Source: Saccharothrix carnea (GTDB taxonomy: Bacteria > Actinomycetota > Actinomycetes > Mycobacteriales > Pseudonocardiaceae). From it: a stretch of 64,000 nt of DNA. This document shows positions 1 through 7,883 of the stretch, piece after piece; the stretch's first letter is position 1; each line of letters starts with the position of its first letter. Location of the stretch: positions 496,001 through 560,000 of the forward strand of contig NZ_PYAX01000006.1 of assembly GCF_003014735.1 (NCBI RefSeq). The letters are read 5' to 3'. Under the pieces are notes generated by a model. That model was not told the origin of the DNA. It saw nothing but the letters and a program-made list of their open reading frames with translations, and did not search any database. The position numbers were made by a program, and so were the translations under genes.

Positions 1-906
1 CTGCTGGTCACCGGCGCGTTCGGCGACCGGGGCGTGGCGCACCAGGCCCGGGCGAGCCAGGTCTGGCCGCGCGACAAGGCGGCGCGCTGGCTGACGTTCC
101 TGGCCACCGAGATGCATCGCCGCGGCGTGCGCGAGCTGGGCTGGTGGGAGCTGCGCCGCTCGGTCGCCAACACGTGGCTGGCGCTGCTCGGCGCGCTCAC
201 GCTCGGGCTGATCGGCGGCTTCGGCGTGGCCTGGCTGATGGCCTACGCGAGCACGCCGAAGCTGGCACCGATCACCGGCCTGGCCGCCGGTGTCGCGGTG
301 GCGGTCGCCGCGCTGTACGCGTCCGGGCACCGCGTGGTGAAACCCCGGCTCGGGGTGTGGCGCAGCCTCGTCGTGGTCAGCGGCGTGCTCGGCACGGCGG
401 CGGGCCTGGTGTTCGGCGCCCTGTACGGGCTGTCCGCGGGCCTGGTCGTCGGCCTGGGCATCGCGGTGGCGGTGGCGCTGCGGTTCGGGTTGGCGAACAA
501 CGCCGAGCTGAGCCACCCGTCGAGTCCCAAGTGGACGATGGCACGGGACCGGATCGCGGTGTGGACCGGCTCGCTGGTGCTGGCCGTGGTGTTCGGCGCG
601 GCGGCCGGGCTGGTGTTCGGGCCGACCCAGTCGGGCATGGTCGGGCTCGGCCTGGTGTGCGGGCTGATGCTCGGCTTCACGCTGTCCGTGCTGCACCTGC
701 GCTGGTGGTGGTTCACCGTGGCGCGGATCTGGCTGGCGGCGCGCGGCAAGCTGCCGTGGGAGCTGATGGTGTTCCTGGACGACGCGCGCAAGCTGGGGGT
801 GCTGCGGCAGGCGGGCGCCGCCTACCAGTTCCGGCACGCGCTGGTGCAGGACCGGCTGGCGGGCGACCGCCCGTCCCAGGTCAGGTCAGACGCCGAGCTT
901 GCGTAG
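1..906 (+). CDS. C-terminal part of a NACHT-type NTPase/membrane protein (5' end outside window)
   Basis: The reading frame is open from base 1, so only the 3' part of the gene is present. The visible protein has a short soluble lead-in (..WLTFLATEMHRRG..ELGWWELRR), about five to six hydrophobic helices rich in Gly/Ala/Val, and a soluble tail ending YQFRHALVQDRLAG. In actinobacteria the pairing of a WL.FLA..M...G...L.WW.L motif with membrane helices and a terminal YQFRHA..Q..LA is typical of the C-terminus of NACHT-domain NTPases. The NTPase core itself lies upstream and is not seen, so the family call is inferred. The last 21 bases overlap the end of the convergent aminotransferase gene. Confidence 0.6.
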   Translation: MLVTGAFGDRGVAHQARASQVWPRDKAARWLTFLATEMHRRGVRELGWWELRRSVANTWLALLGALTLGLIGGFGVAWLMAYASTPKLAPITGLAAGVAVAVAALYASGHRVVKPRLGVWRSLVVVSGVLGTAAGLVFGALYGLSAGLVVGLGIAVAVALRFGLANNAELSHPSSPKWTMARDRIAVWTGSLVLAVVFGAAAGLVFGPTQSGMVGLGLVCGLMLGFTLSVLHLRWWWFTVARIWLAARGKLPWELMVFLDDARKLGVLRQAGAAYQFRHALVQDRLAGDRPSQVRSDAELA

Positions 907-2031
907 CCGCGAGATCGCCTCGTCCAGCACCTCGTCGCGCTTGCAGAACGCGAACCGCACCAGGTGCCGCCACTGGTCGGGGTGGTCGGTGAACACCTGC
1001 ACCGGCACGCCCGCCACGCCGATCCGCTCGGGCAGCTCGCGGCACAGCTGCGCGCCATCGGTGAAGCCGAGCGGCCGGACGTCCGCGGTGATGAAGTAGG
1101 TGCCCTCGCTCGGCCGCACCGCGAACCCGGCGTCGGCCAGGCCTTCGGACAGCCGCGACCGCTTGTCCTGCAACGACGTGCGCAGGCCCTCGACCCAGTC
1201 CAGCTCGTGCCGCAGCGCGTGCGCGACGGCGGGCTGGAACGGCGCGCCGCCCACGAAGGTCAGGAACTGCTTGGCCGCCCGCACCGCGCCGATCAGCTCC
1301 GCCGGGCCGCACGCCCAGCCGATCTTCCAGCCCGTGCAGTTGAACGACTTGCCCGCGCCGGAGATGGTCACGGTCCGCTCGGCCATGCCGGGGAACGTGG
1401 CCAGCGGCACGTGCGCGAGCCCGTCGAACACCAGGTGCTCGTACACCTCGTCGGTGATCGCCACGAGGTCGTGCTCGACGCACAGCGCGGCGACGGCGGA
1501 CAGCTCGACGTAGTTGAGCACGGTGCCGGTCGGGTTGTGCGGCGAGTTGAGCAGCAACGCCCTGGTGCGCGGGCCGATGGCGGCGCGCAGCGCGTCGACG
1601 TCCAGGCCGAGCCTGCCCGTGCCCGGCTCCTCGACCAGCCCCACCGTGCGGCGGGTCGCGCCGGCCAGCGCCACGGACGCCGCGTACGAGTCGTAGTAGG
1701 GCTCGATGAGCACGACCTCGTCACCGGGCTCGACCAGGGCCAGCAACGTGGCCGCGATGGCCTCGGTGGCGCCGACCGTCACCAGGACCTCGGTGTCGGG
1801 GTCGTAGTGCGTGCCGTAGCGGGCGCGGTGCTCGACGATCGCGTGGCGCAGCTCGGGCATGCCCGGCCCCGGCGGGTACTGGTTCAGCCCGGCGTCGATG
1901 GAGGCCTTGGCGACCTCCAGCATCCCGGCCGGGCCGTCGGTGTCCGGGAAGCCCTGCCCGAGGTTCACCGCCCCCGTCCGCGTGGCCAACGCCGTCATCT
2001 CGGCGAAGATCGTCGAGGTGAACGGCCTCAT
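886..2031 (-). CDS. dapC: N-succinyldiaminopimelate aminotransferase, class I/II PLP enzyme
   Basis: This is a 381-residue fold-type I aminotransferase that should act in lysine/meso-diaminopimelate synthesis, converting N-succinyl-2-amino-6-ketopimelate with glutamate as amino donor. Visible features are the N-terminal RPFTSTIFAEMTALA and NLGQGFPDTDGP, the substrate/cofactor motif NSPHNPTGTV, the DEVYEHLVF Asp/Tyr region, the Schiff-base lysine in SGAGKSFNCTGWKIGW, and the C-terminal RFAFCK. The whole sequence closely resembles M. tuberculosis DapC (Rv0858c) as I remember it. I chose ATG 2031; a GTG at 2058 would add nine residues not typical of the family. It is divergent from the DUF445 gene, with a gap of only 56 bp. 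KYAT-type transamination activity cannot be excluded. Confidence 0.88.
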   Translation of the reverse strand: MRPFTSTIFAEMTALATRTGAVNLGQGFPDTDGPAGMLEVAKASIDAGLNQYPPGPGMPELRHAIVEHRARYGTHYDPDTEVLVTVGATEAIAATLLALVEPGDEVVLIEPYYDSYAASVALAGATRRTVGLVEEPGTGRLGLDVDALRAAIGPRTRALLLNSPHNPTGTVLNYVELSAVAALCVEHDLVAITDEVYEHLVFDGLAHVPLATFPGMAERTVTISGAGKSFNCTGWKIGWACGPAELIGAVRAAKQFLTFVGGAPFQPAVAHALRHELDWVEGLRTSLQDKRSRLSEGLADAGFAVRPSEGTYFITADVRPLGFTDGAQLCRELPERIGVAGVPVQVFTDHPDQWRHLVRFAFCKRDEVLDEAISRLRKLGV

Positions 2032-2087
2032 CCTGGGGACTAGCGCTGGTACCCGCACAACGCCGAATCTTCACGGACAATGGCGGC

Positions 2088-3344
2088 GTGGAGCAACTGA
2101 CCCCCGCTGACCAGCTCAAGCGCCAGGGCCTGCGTCGGATGAAACTCGTGGCCACCGGCTTCTTCGTGGCCGCCACCGCGATCTTCCTGGTCGCCCTGCT
2201 GTTCGAGGACGGCGGCCCGGCGTGGGTCGGGTACGTCCGCGCGGCGGCCGAGGCGGGCATGGTCGGCGCGCTGGCCGACTGGTTCGCGGTGACCGCGCTG
2301 TTCCGCAGGCCGCTGGGCCTGCCGATCCCGCACACGGCGATCATCCCGACCCGCAAGGACAGCTTCGGCGACGCGCTGGGGTCGTTCGTCGGGACGAACT
2401 TCCTGTCCGAGGCAGTGGTGCGGGACAAGCTGCGCCGGGCGGGCATCGGGCGGCGGCTAGGCGAGTGGGTCGCGCAGCCCGAGCACGCCGAACGCGTGAC
2501 GTCCGAGCTGGCCAACGTGGTGAAGGGCGCGGTGACCGTGCTGCGTGACGACGACGTGCAGGCCGTGGTCGAGCAGGCGCTGGTGCGGCGGTTGGTCGAC
2601 CAGCCGTGGGGCCCGCCGCTGGGCAAGCTGCTCGGCCAGGTGCTCACCGATGGCGCGCACCACAAGCTCGTGGACCTGGTGTGCGACCGGGCGTACGACT
2701 GGGTGCGGGACAACTACGAGAAGGTCATGGGCGTGGTGTCGGACCGGGCGCCGTCGTGGTCGCCGAAGTTCGTCGACTCGCTGCTCGGCGACAAGGTCTA
2801 CACCGAGCTGCTGAACTTCGCGTGGGCGGTGAAGACCGACGTCAACCACCCGATGCGGCTGGCGGTGGACCAGTTCCTGATCGAGTTCGCGGGTGACCTG
2901 CGCACGGACCCGGCGACCATGCAGCGGGCCGATCAGGTCAAGCAGCAGCTCGTGACGCACCCGGACGTGCAGCGGCTGATCGGGTCGGCGTGGGGCACGG
3001 CGAAGAAGATGCTGCTGGACGCGGCCGAGGACCCGTCGTCGGAGCTGCGCAAGCGGGTGCGCGAGGGGTTGATGACGTTCGGCCGCCGGATGGTGGACGA
3101 CGAGTCGCTGCGCGCCAAGGTCGACGGGTGGCTCGAGGGCGCGGCGGGGTACGTGGTGACCAACTACCGCGACGAGATCACCACCTTGATCACCGACACG
3201 GTCGAGCGCTGGGACGCCGAGGAGACCTCGCGCAAGATCGAGCTGCAGGTCGGTCGGGACCTGCAGTTCATCCGCATCAACGGCACGGTCGTGGGCGCGC
3301 TCGCGGGTCTGGTGATCTACACCGTCGCCCAGCTGGTGACGTGA
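2088..3344 (+). CDS. DUF445 family inner-membrane protein (YjiN-like)
   Basis: The 418-residue protein starts with GTG. It has an N-terminal membrane helix (about residues 21-40, KLVATGFFVAATAIFLVALLF), a Gly/Ala-rich segment ending ADWFAVTALFRRPLGLPIPHTAIIP, a long charged helical middle, and a C-terminal membrane helix (GTVVGALAGLVIYTVAQLVT). The ADWFAVTALFR.P.G.PIPHTAIIP block is the hallmark of DUF445. No biochemical role is established for the family. The gene is divergent from dapC and convergent with the CGNR gene, and its stop lies directly against a palindromic intergenic repeat. Confidence 0.85.
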   Translation: MEQLTPADQLKRQGLRRMKLVATGFFVAATAIFLVALLFEDGGPAWVGYVRAAAEAGMVGALADWFAVTALFRRPLGLPIPHTAIIPTRKDSFGDALGSFVGTNFLSEAVVRDKLRRAGIGRRLGEWVAQPEHAERVTSELANVVKGAVTVLRDDDVQAVVEQALVRRLVDQPWGPPLGKLLGQVLTDGAHHKLVDLVCDRAYDWVRDNYEKVMGVVSDRAPSWSPKFVDSLLGDKVYTELLNFAWAVKTDVNHPMRLAVDQFLIEFAGDLRTDPATMQRADQVKQQLVTHPDVQRLIGSAWGTAKKMLLDAAEDPSSELRKRVREGLMTFGRRMVDDESLRAKVDGWLEGAAGYVVTNYRDEITTLITDTVERWDAEETSRKIELQVGRDLQFIRINGTVVGALAGLVIYTVAQLVT

Positions 3345-3491
3345 CCTGAGCGTTGAACTCGGGTACGCGAACGTAGGACACGGTGGTCCTGAACGTGGGA
3401 CACGCGCGGGGTGAACGTAGGACTCTCGCGCGAGTCGAACGTTCAGGTCCCGCGTGCCGAACGTTCCGGTACCCCGAGTTCCGCGTTCAGG
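3345..3491. repeat. Palindromic intergenic repeat, copy 1
   Basis: This is a roughly 147-bp element lying exactly between two convergent genes. Its ends form an imperfect 18-bp inverted repeat, CCTGAGCGTTGAACTCGG at 3345-3362 and CCGAGTTCCGCGTTCAGG at 3474-3491 (15 of 18 pair). Inside are reiterated units of the form GAACGTAGGACAC/TC and a near-palindrome at 3421-3436 (GACTCTCGCGCGAGTC). A second copy lies at 22819-22965 in the same convergent setting. The right end supplies the TGA stop codon of the minus-strand CGNR gene. A bidirectional terminator or a dispersed repeat of the MITE/REP type are the main possibilities. Confidence 0.8.
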
Positions 3492-4023
3492 TCACGCTCA
3501 GCGCGCGCCGTTCCCGCCAGTTGCGCGCCTTCTCCCGGTTGCCGCACGTCTGCATCGAGCACCAGGTGCGCGAGCGGTTGCGCGAGCGGTCGAAGAACGC
3601 CCACCGGCAGTCGTCCGCCTGGCAGATCTTGAACCGCTCCCACGACCCGAGCACGGCCAGCCGTGCCGCCGCGCCCAGCACCGCGCCGAGCGCGTCGGTG
3701 CTGGACATGGTGGGCACGCCGTGGCTGAGGTCGACGCGGATCAGGCCCGCGGCGGGGGTCGGATCGGGTCCGTCGTACCGTTCACCCAGCGAGGCGCGCA
3801 GCGCGGCGCGAACGGCGCGGACCTCGTCCGGGTCACCCGCTCGGCCCAGGCCGCGTTCGGTGACCCACGCGCGCCAAGCGGCGGCGCTGTCCAAGACGTC
3901 CGTGCCGAGTTCGAGGTCTCGGGTGTTCAGGAAAGCGAGCAGCAGCTCCACATCGTGTTCCGCATCGCCGGCTCGACCCTGCGTGAAAGCCGCGTGGTCC
4001 CAGCCGGCCGCCAGACCAGTCAC
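3487..4023 (-). CDS. CGNR zinc-finger / ABATE-domain regulator
   Basis: This 178-residue protein has an N-terminal ABATE-like domain (about 1-125, beginning DVELLLAFLNTRDLE) and a C-terminal CGNR zinc finger. The finger reads FKICQADDCRWAFFDRSRNRSRTWCSMQTCGNREKARNWRERR, in which the cysteines of C..x..C and C..x4..C plus the CGNR signature are present. Proteins of this family are putative DNA-binding regulators. Its last codons lie in the right terminal repeat of the neighbouring palindromic element. The gene faces away from the padR operon, and an inverted repeat AGTAACCG/CGGTTACT (4062-4069 and 4085-4092) in the shared upstream region is a possible operator. Confidence 0.85.
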   Translation of the reverse strand: MTGLAAGWDHAAFTQGRAGDAEHDVELLLAFLNTRDLELGTDVLDSAAAWRAWVTERGLGRAGDPDEVRAVRAALRASLGERYDGPDPTPAAGLIRVDLSHGVPTMSSTDALGAVLGAAARLAVLGSWERFKICQADDCRWAFFDRSRNRSRTWCSMQTCGNREKARNWRERRALSVT

Positions 4024-4061
4024 CCCTCCACTGTAGGCGTCGAAGAGTCACGATGTGGCGA

Positions 4062-4092
4062 AGTAACCGTCGAACAACCTTCATCGGTTACT
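4062..4092. promoter_or_regulatory. Inverted repeat between CGNR and padR genes
   Basis: Perfect 8-bp arms AGTAACCG and CGGTTACT are separated by 15 bp in the divergent region between the CGNR regulator and the PadR operon. It could be an operator for either regulator. There is no direct evidence beyond symmetry and position. Confidence 0.35.
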
Positions 4093-4146
4093 CCGACTGC
4101 CTGCTCGGCCAGCGGCCCCACTGCGCCGATCAGGCTATGAACCATG

Positions 4147-4167
4147 TGTATACATCGTGTGTATAGT
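4147..4167 (+). promoter_or_regulatory. Leaderless padR promoter with overlapping operator
   Basis: A consensus-like -10 hexamer TATAGT (4162-4167) ends seven bases before the ATG at 4175, so transcription should begin at or next to the start codon (a leaderless mRNA). The spacer contains the perfect palindrome TGTATACA (4147-4154) and a second half-site TGTATA 13 bp on (4160-4165) that overlaps the -10. PadR proteins commonly autorepress through AT-rich palindromes placed like this. Confidence 0.55.
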
Positions 4168-4174
4168 CGCGGTC

Positions 4175-4699
4175 ATGTCGATCGGACACACCCTGCTGGG
4201 CCTGCTCGAAAAGGGCCCGCGGCACGGATACGACCTGAAGAAGGCCTACGACGAGCGCTTCGGCCAGGACCGGCCGCTGCACTACGGGCAGGTCTACACG
4301 ACGCTCTCCCGCTTGCTGCGCAACGGCCTGGTGGAAGAGGCGGGCGTCGAGGCGGGCGACGGTCCGGAGCGCAAGCGGTACGCGATCACGGACGCGGGCG
4401 TGACGGACGTGGAGCACTGGCTGGGCACGCCGGAGAAGCCCGAGCCCTACCTGCAGAACACGCTCTACGTGAAGGTCGTGCTGGCCCTGCTGTCCGGTCG
4501 CAGCGCGGACGAGGTGCTCGACGTCCAGCGCACCGCCCACCTGACCACGATGCGCGAGCTGACCAAGCGCAAGGCCGGCGGCGACCTCGCCGACCAGCTG
4601 ATCTGCGACCACGCCCTGTTCCACCTGGAAGCCGACCTGCGCTGGCTGGAGCTCACCGCCGCGCGCCTCGGCCGGCTCAAGACGGCGGTGACCCGATGA
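4175..4699 (+). CDS. PadR family transcriptional regulator
   Basis: This 174-residue PadR-family repressor has the winged-helix domain at residues 1-80 (HTLLGLLEKGPRHGYDLKKAYDERFG, then LHYGQVYTTLSRLLRNGLVEE and the wing RKRYAITDAG). It is followed by a C-terminal helical dimerisation arm (Vir family). I chose ATG 4175 rather than the upstream GTG 4157 because the -10 box sits at 4162-4167 and the family begins at this point. The stop overlaps the ABC ATPase start (ATGA). The gene probably represses the three downstream transporter genes and itself; such PadR/ABC operons often respond to membrane-active compounds. Confidence 0.88.
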   Translation: MSIGHTLLGLLEKGPRHGYDLKKAYDERFGQDRPLHYGQVYTTLSRLLRNGLVEEAGVEAGDGPERKRYAITDAGVTDVEHWLGTPEKPEPYLQNTLYVKVVLALLSGRSADEVLDVQRTAHLTTMRELTKRKAGGDLADQLICDHALFHLEADLRWLELTAARLGRLKTAVTR

Positions 4700-5421
4700 C
4701 CGGCGACCAGACCACCGGCGACCCGACCGACGACGCGCAGCCGGCGCGGCCCCTGCTGGAGGCCGTCGACCTGCACAAGTCGTTCGGCCCTACGCCCGCG
4801 TTGGACGGCGCGGGGCTCGGCGTGCGCGCGGGCGAGGTGGTGGCCGTGATGGGCCCGTCCGGCTCGGGCAAGTCCACCCTGCTGCACTGCCTGGCGGGCA
4901 TCCTCACGCCCGACAGGGGCACGGTCCGCTACCGCGACGTGGAGCTCAGCGCGATGGGCGACGGCCAGCGCAGCGAGTTGCGGCGCACCGAGTTCGGGTT
5001 CGTGTTCCAGTTCGGCCAGCTGGTGCCCGAGCTGAGCTGCCTGGAGAACGTGGCGCTCCCCCTTCGGCTCGGCTCGGTCAAGCGCAAGCAGGCCGAGGCC
5101 CGGGCCCGCGAGTGGCTGGAGCGGCTGGAAGTCGCCGACGTCGCGGACAAGCGGCCCGGCGAGACGTCCGGCGGCCAGGGCCAGCGGGTGGCCGTCGCGC
5201 GCGCCCTGGTCACCGGACCGCGCGTGGTGTTCGCCGACGAGCCCACGGGCGCGCTCGACTCGCTCAACGGCGAACGCGTGATGCAGCTGCTGGTCACCGC
5301 GGCGAAGGAGACCAACGCGGCGGTGGTGCTGGTGACGCACGAGCCGCGGGTGGCGGCGTACTCCGACCGCGAGGTCGTGGTGCGCGACGGCCGGTCCCGC
5401 GAGATGGAGCCGGTCACGTGA
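4696..5421 (+). CDS. ABC transporter ATP-binding protein (MacB/LolD type)
   Basis: The 241-residue nucleotide-binding subunit has Walker A GPSGSGKST, Q-loop FQFGQLVPELS, signature SGGQGQRVAVARAL (the usual LSGGQ reads TSGGQ here), Walker B VVFADEPTGALD, and the H-loop VTHEPRVAAYSDR. The E in DEPTGALDS and the FtsX-type permeases that follow place it in the MacB/LolD/FtsE-like type VII ABC class, which does mechanical extrusion work rather than classical import. ATGA overlap with padR and GTGA overlap with the first permease indicate translational coupling. Confidence 0.92.
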   Translation: MTGDQTTGDPTDDAQPARPLLEAVDLHKSFGPTPALDGAGLGVRAGEVVAVMGPSGSGKSTLLHCLAGILTPDRGTVRYRDVELSAMGDGQRSELRRTEFGFVFQFGQLVPELSCLENVALPLRLGSVKRKQAEARAREWLERLEVADVADKRPGETSGGQGQRVAVARALVTGPRVVFADEPTGALDSLNGERVMQLLVTAAKETNAAVVLVTHEPRVAAYSDREVVVRDGRSREMEPVT

Positions 5422-7715
5422 GGCGGTGGGTCGCCGATCTCGCGCTGGGCGTCCGGCTGGCGCTGGGCGGCGGGCGCACGTCGTGGGTGCGGCTGGCGTT
5501 GACCGGCGCGGGCATCGGCATCGGGGTGGCCGTGCTGTTCGCGGCGGCGTCGATGACGAACGTGCTGGCCGAACGCGCCGAGCGGCAGGCCGCGGCCTCT
5601 CCCGTCACCGCCGGGTCGGCGTCGGGCGACGTGCTGTACTCGCGGTTCTGGAACACCGAGTACCGCGGCGAGTCGATCGTCGGCCGGTTCGTCAGGGCGG
5701 GCGGGCCGGGCGCGCCGGTGCCGCCGGGTGCGTCGAGGGTGCCCGGCGACGGCGAGATGTTCGCGTCGCCCGCGCTGGCGGAACTCCTGGCCTCACCGGA
5801 AGGCGAACTGCTGCGGGAGCGGTTCCCGCAGCGGGTCGTCGGCACGGTCGGCCAGGCCGGTCTGAACGCGCCGAGCGACCTGACGTTCTACATCGGTGAC
5901 GCGAGCGTGGCGGAGGACGACGCCGACGCGATCACCGGTTACGGCGGCGAGGCGCAGGAACGCACGCTCGACCCGATGCTGACCCTGTTGGTCATCGTCG
6001 GCGTGGTCGCGCTGCTGTTCCCGGTGCTGGTGTTCGTCGGGATCAGCACCCGGTTGGCGGGCGCCGAACGGGACCGCAGGCTGGCGGCGTTGCGGCTGGT
6101 CGGCGCGGGCGCCCAACGGGTGCGCCGGATCGCGGCCGGTGAGGCGCTGCTCGGCGCGGTGGTCGGCCTGGCGGTCGGCGCGGCGGTGTTCTTCACCGCA
6201 CGGCAGTTCGTGGAGTCAGTCCAGCTGCTGGGGCTGAGCGTGTTCGTCAGCGACCTCACGCCGGCGCCGGCGATGGCGGTGCTGATCGTGGTGCTGGTGC
6301 CGGTGATGGCGGTGGTGACGTCGGTGGTCGCGATGCGCCGCACGGTGGTCGAGCCGCTGGGCGTGGTGCGCCGGACCAAGCCGGTGCGCCGGGTGCTGTG
6401 GTGGCGCGTGGTGCCGATCGCGCTCGGCGCGGCGCTGCTGCTCACCCAGGCGGGCGGGTTCGGCGGCACGGAGATCATCGGGTCGACCGAGATCGTGATC
6501 GCCGGGGTCATCCTGCTGCTGCTGGGCATCCCGGTGCTGCTGCCGTGGGTCGTCGAACGGGCGGTGGGCCGGTTGCGCGGCGGTGCGCCGTCGTGGCAGT
6601 TGGCGATCCGCAGGCTGCAACTGGAGAGCGGCACGGCGGCGCGCGTGGTCGGCGGCGTGGCCGTGGTCCTGGCCGGCGGGATAGCCCTGCAGTCGGTGAT
6701 GGCGAGCACGCAGAGCGCCGTCGTCGTCCGCCTGGCGCCGGACGCGGACCGGGGCCGGATCGTGGTCAACGTGGCCGACTCGGCGCCCGAGGTGACCGAG
6801 CAGGTCGTCGGCCTGGTGTCCAGGGCGGACGGCGTGACGCGGGCACACCCGTTGCGGAGCCTGGCGTTCAAGACGGGCCCGCGGGACTACCACTCCGCGA
6901 CGGTCGGCACCTGCGAGGCGCTGCGGGCGCAGGCCGAGCTGCCGGACTGCCGCGACGGTGACGCGTTCTACCTCGAGAACCCGGCCGCCATGCGCAGCTC
7001 CGAGTTCGCGAAGGTCGAGGCGGGCCAACAGGTTTCGATGTTCGCCGACGACCAGGAGCAGGAACCGAGTCTGAAGTGGACGGTGCCCGCGTTCACCGAC
7101 GTCCGGGTGCCCGAAGGCATGACCAGCCACCGGTCGGGCCTGCTGCTCACGCCTTCCGTGGTCGAGGACCTGCCGGTGGTCGGCGAAGCCAGCGTGCACG
7201 TGGTGGTCGACCGCGATCGGCCTGACGTCGGCGAGCACGTCCGCAACGCCGTGGCACCGCTGACCTGGCGCACCATCGTCTCGTACTTCGGCGAAGTCGA
7301 CCCGTCCGAACGGGTGCAGGAGTTCGAGAGCATCCGGCAGGCACTGCTGGCGGGCTCGCTGATCACGCTGCTGCTGGCCGGTGCCAGCCTGCTGGTGCTG
7401 GCGCTGGAACAGGTCCGCGAACGCAGGCGGCCCCTGGCCGTGCTGGCGGCGAGCGGTGTGCCGCGCGGCGCGCTCGGCCGGTCCCTGCTCTGGCAGAACG
7501 CCGTGCCGCTGCTCCTGGCGATGGTCGTGGCCATCGGCGTGGGCGGTGCCCTGGCGGTCCTGCTGCTGAGGATCATCTCCCGGCCGATCGTGCTCGACTG
7601 GCCCGGGATCGCGGTGCTCAGCGGCGCCGCCGCCCTGATGGTCGTGATCGTGACCCTGCTGTCGCTGCCGTCCCTGCGACGGGCCACCGGCGCCCTGGGG
7701 CTGCGTTCCGAGTAG
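5418..7715 (+). CDS. FtsX-like ABC permease 1
   Basis: This 765-residue permease starts at GTG 5418, overlapping the ATPase stop. It opens with the cytoplasmic amphipathic segment RRWVADLALGVRLALGGGRTSWVRL and a first membrane helix, followed by an extracytoplasmic domain. A first FtsX block of three helices follows at about 180-340 (LLVIVGVVALLFPVLVFVG, then GERDRRLAALRLVGA). There are further helices, a second extracytoplasmic domain and a final FtsX block with ERRRPLAVLAASGVPR. The two FtsX blocks each carry the R-x-A-x-L-R/x-x-G-A/V motif of the family. The protein is about 2.5 times the size of a minimal FtsX because the two halves are fused. Substrate unknown; a role in antimicrobial or lipid export is inferred from the PadR operon. 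Confidence 0.85.
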   Translation: MRRWVADLALGVRLALGGGRTSWVRLALTGAGIGIGVAVLFAAASMTNVLAERAERQAAASPVTAGSASGDVLYSRFWNTEYRGESIVGRFVRAGGPGAPVPPGASRVPGDGEMFASPALAELLASPEGELLRERFPQRVVGTVGQAGLNAPSDLTFYIGDASVAEDDADAITGYGGEAQERTLDPMLTLLVIVGVVALLFPVLVFVGISTRLAGAERDRRLAALRLVGAGAQRVRRIAAGEALLGAVVGLAVGAAVFFTARQFVESVQLLGLSVFVSDLTPAPAMAVLIVVLVPVMAVVTSVVAMRRTVVEPLGVVRRTKPVRRVLWWRVVPIALGAALLLTQAGGFGGTEIIGSTEIVIAGVILLLLGIPVLLPWVVERAVGRLRGGAPSWQLAIRRLQLESGTAARVVGGVAVVLAGGIALQSVMASTQSAVVVRLAPDADRGRIVVNVADSAPEVTEQVVGLVSRADGVTRAHPLRSLAFKTGPRDYHSATVGTCEALRAQAELPDCRDGDAFYLENPAAMRSSEFAKVEAGQQVSMFADDQEQEPSLKWTVPAFTDVRVPEGMTSHRSGLLLTPSVVEDLPVVGEASVHVVVDRDRPDVGEHVRNAVAPLTWRTIVSYFGEVDPSERVQEFESIRQALLAGSLITLLLAGASLLVLALEQVRERRRPLAVLAASGVPRGALGRSLLWQNAVPLLLAMVVAIGVGGALAVLLLRIISRPIVLDWPGIAVLSGAAALMVVIVTLLSLPSLRRATGALGLRSE

Positions 7716-7883
7716 GCCGAAGTCGGCGTCGTCGCCCCGAGTCCGGGGCGGCGACGCCAACCAGTTGGCACACCGAAGCCACGTTCCACCGCCCCGAGAC
7801 GTCTGAACAGATGTGACCCCACTCCCACACCACACCGACCACGTCGCCCGCCAGGGCGGCCGGAGCGCGCCGGGCGTGCTCCG

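Noticed and set aside
3383-4140. Plus-strand ORFs opposite the CGNR gene
   Set aside because: Shadow frames; the minus strand has an intact CGNR finger and ABATE domain.
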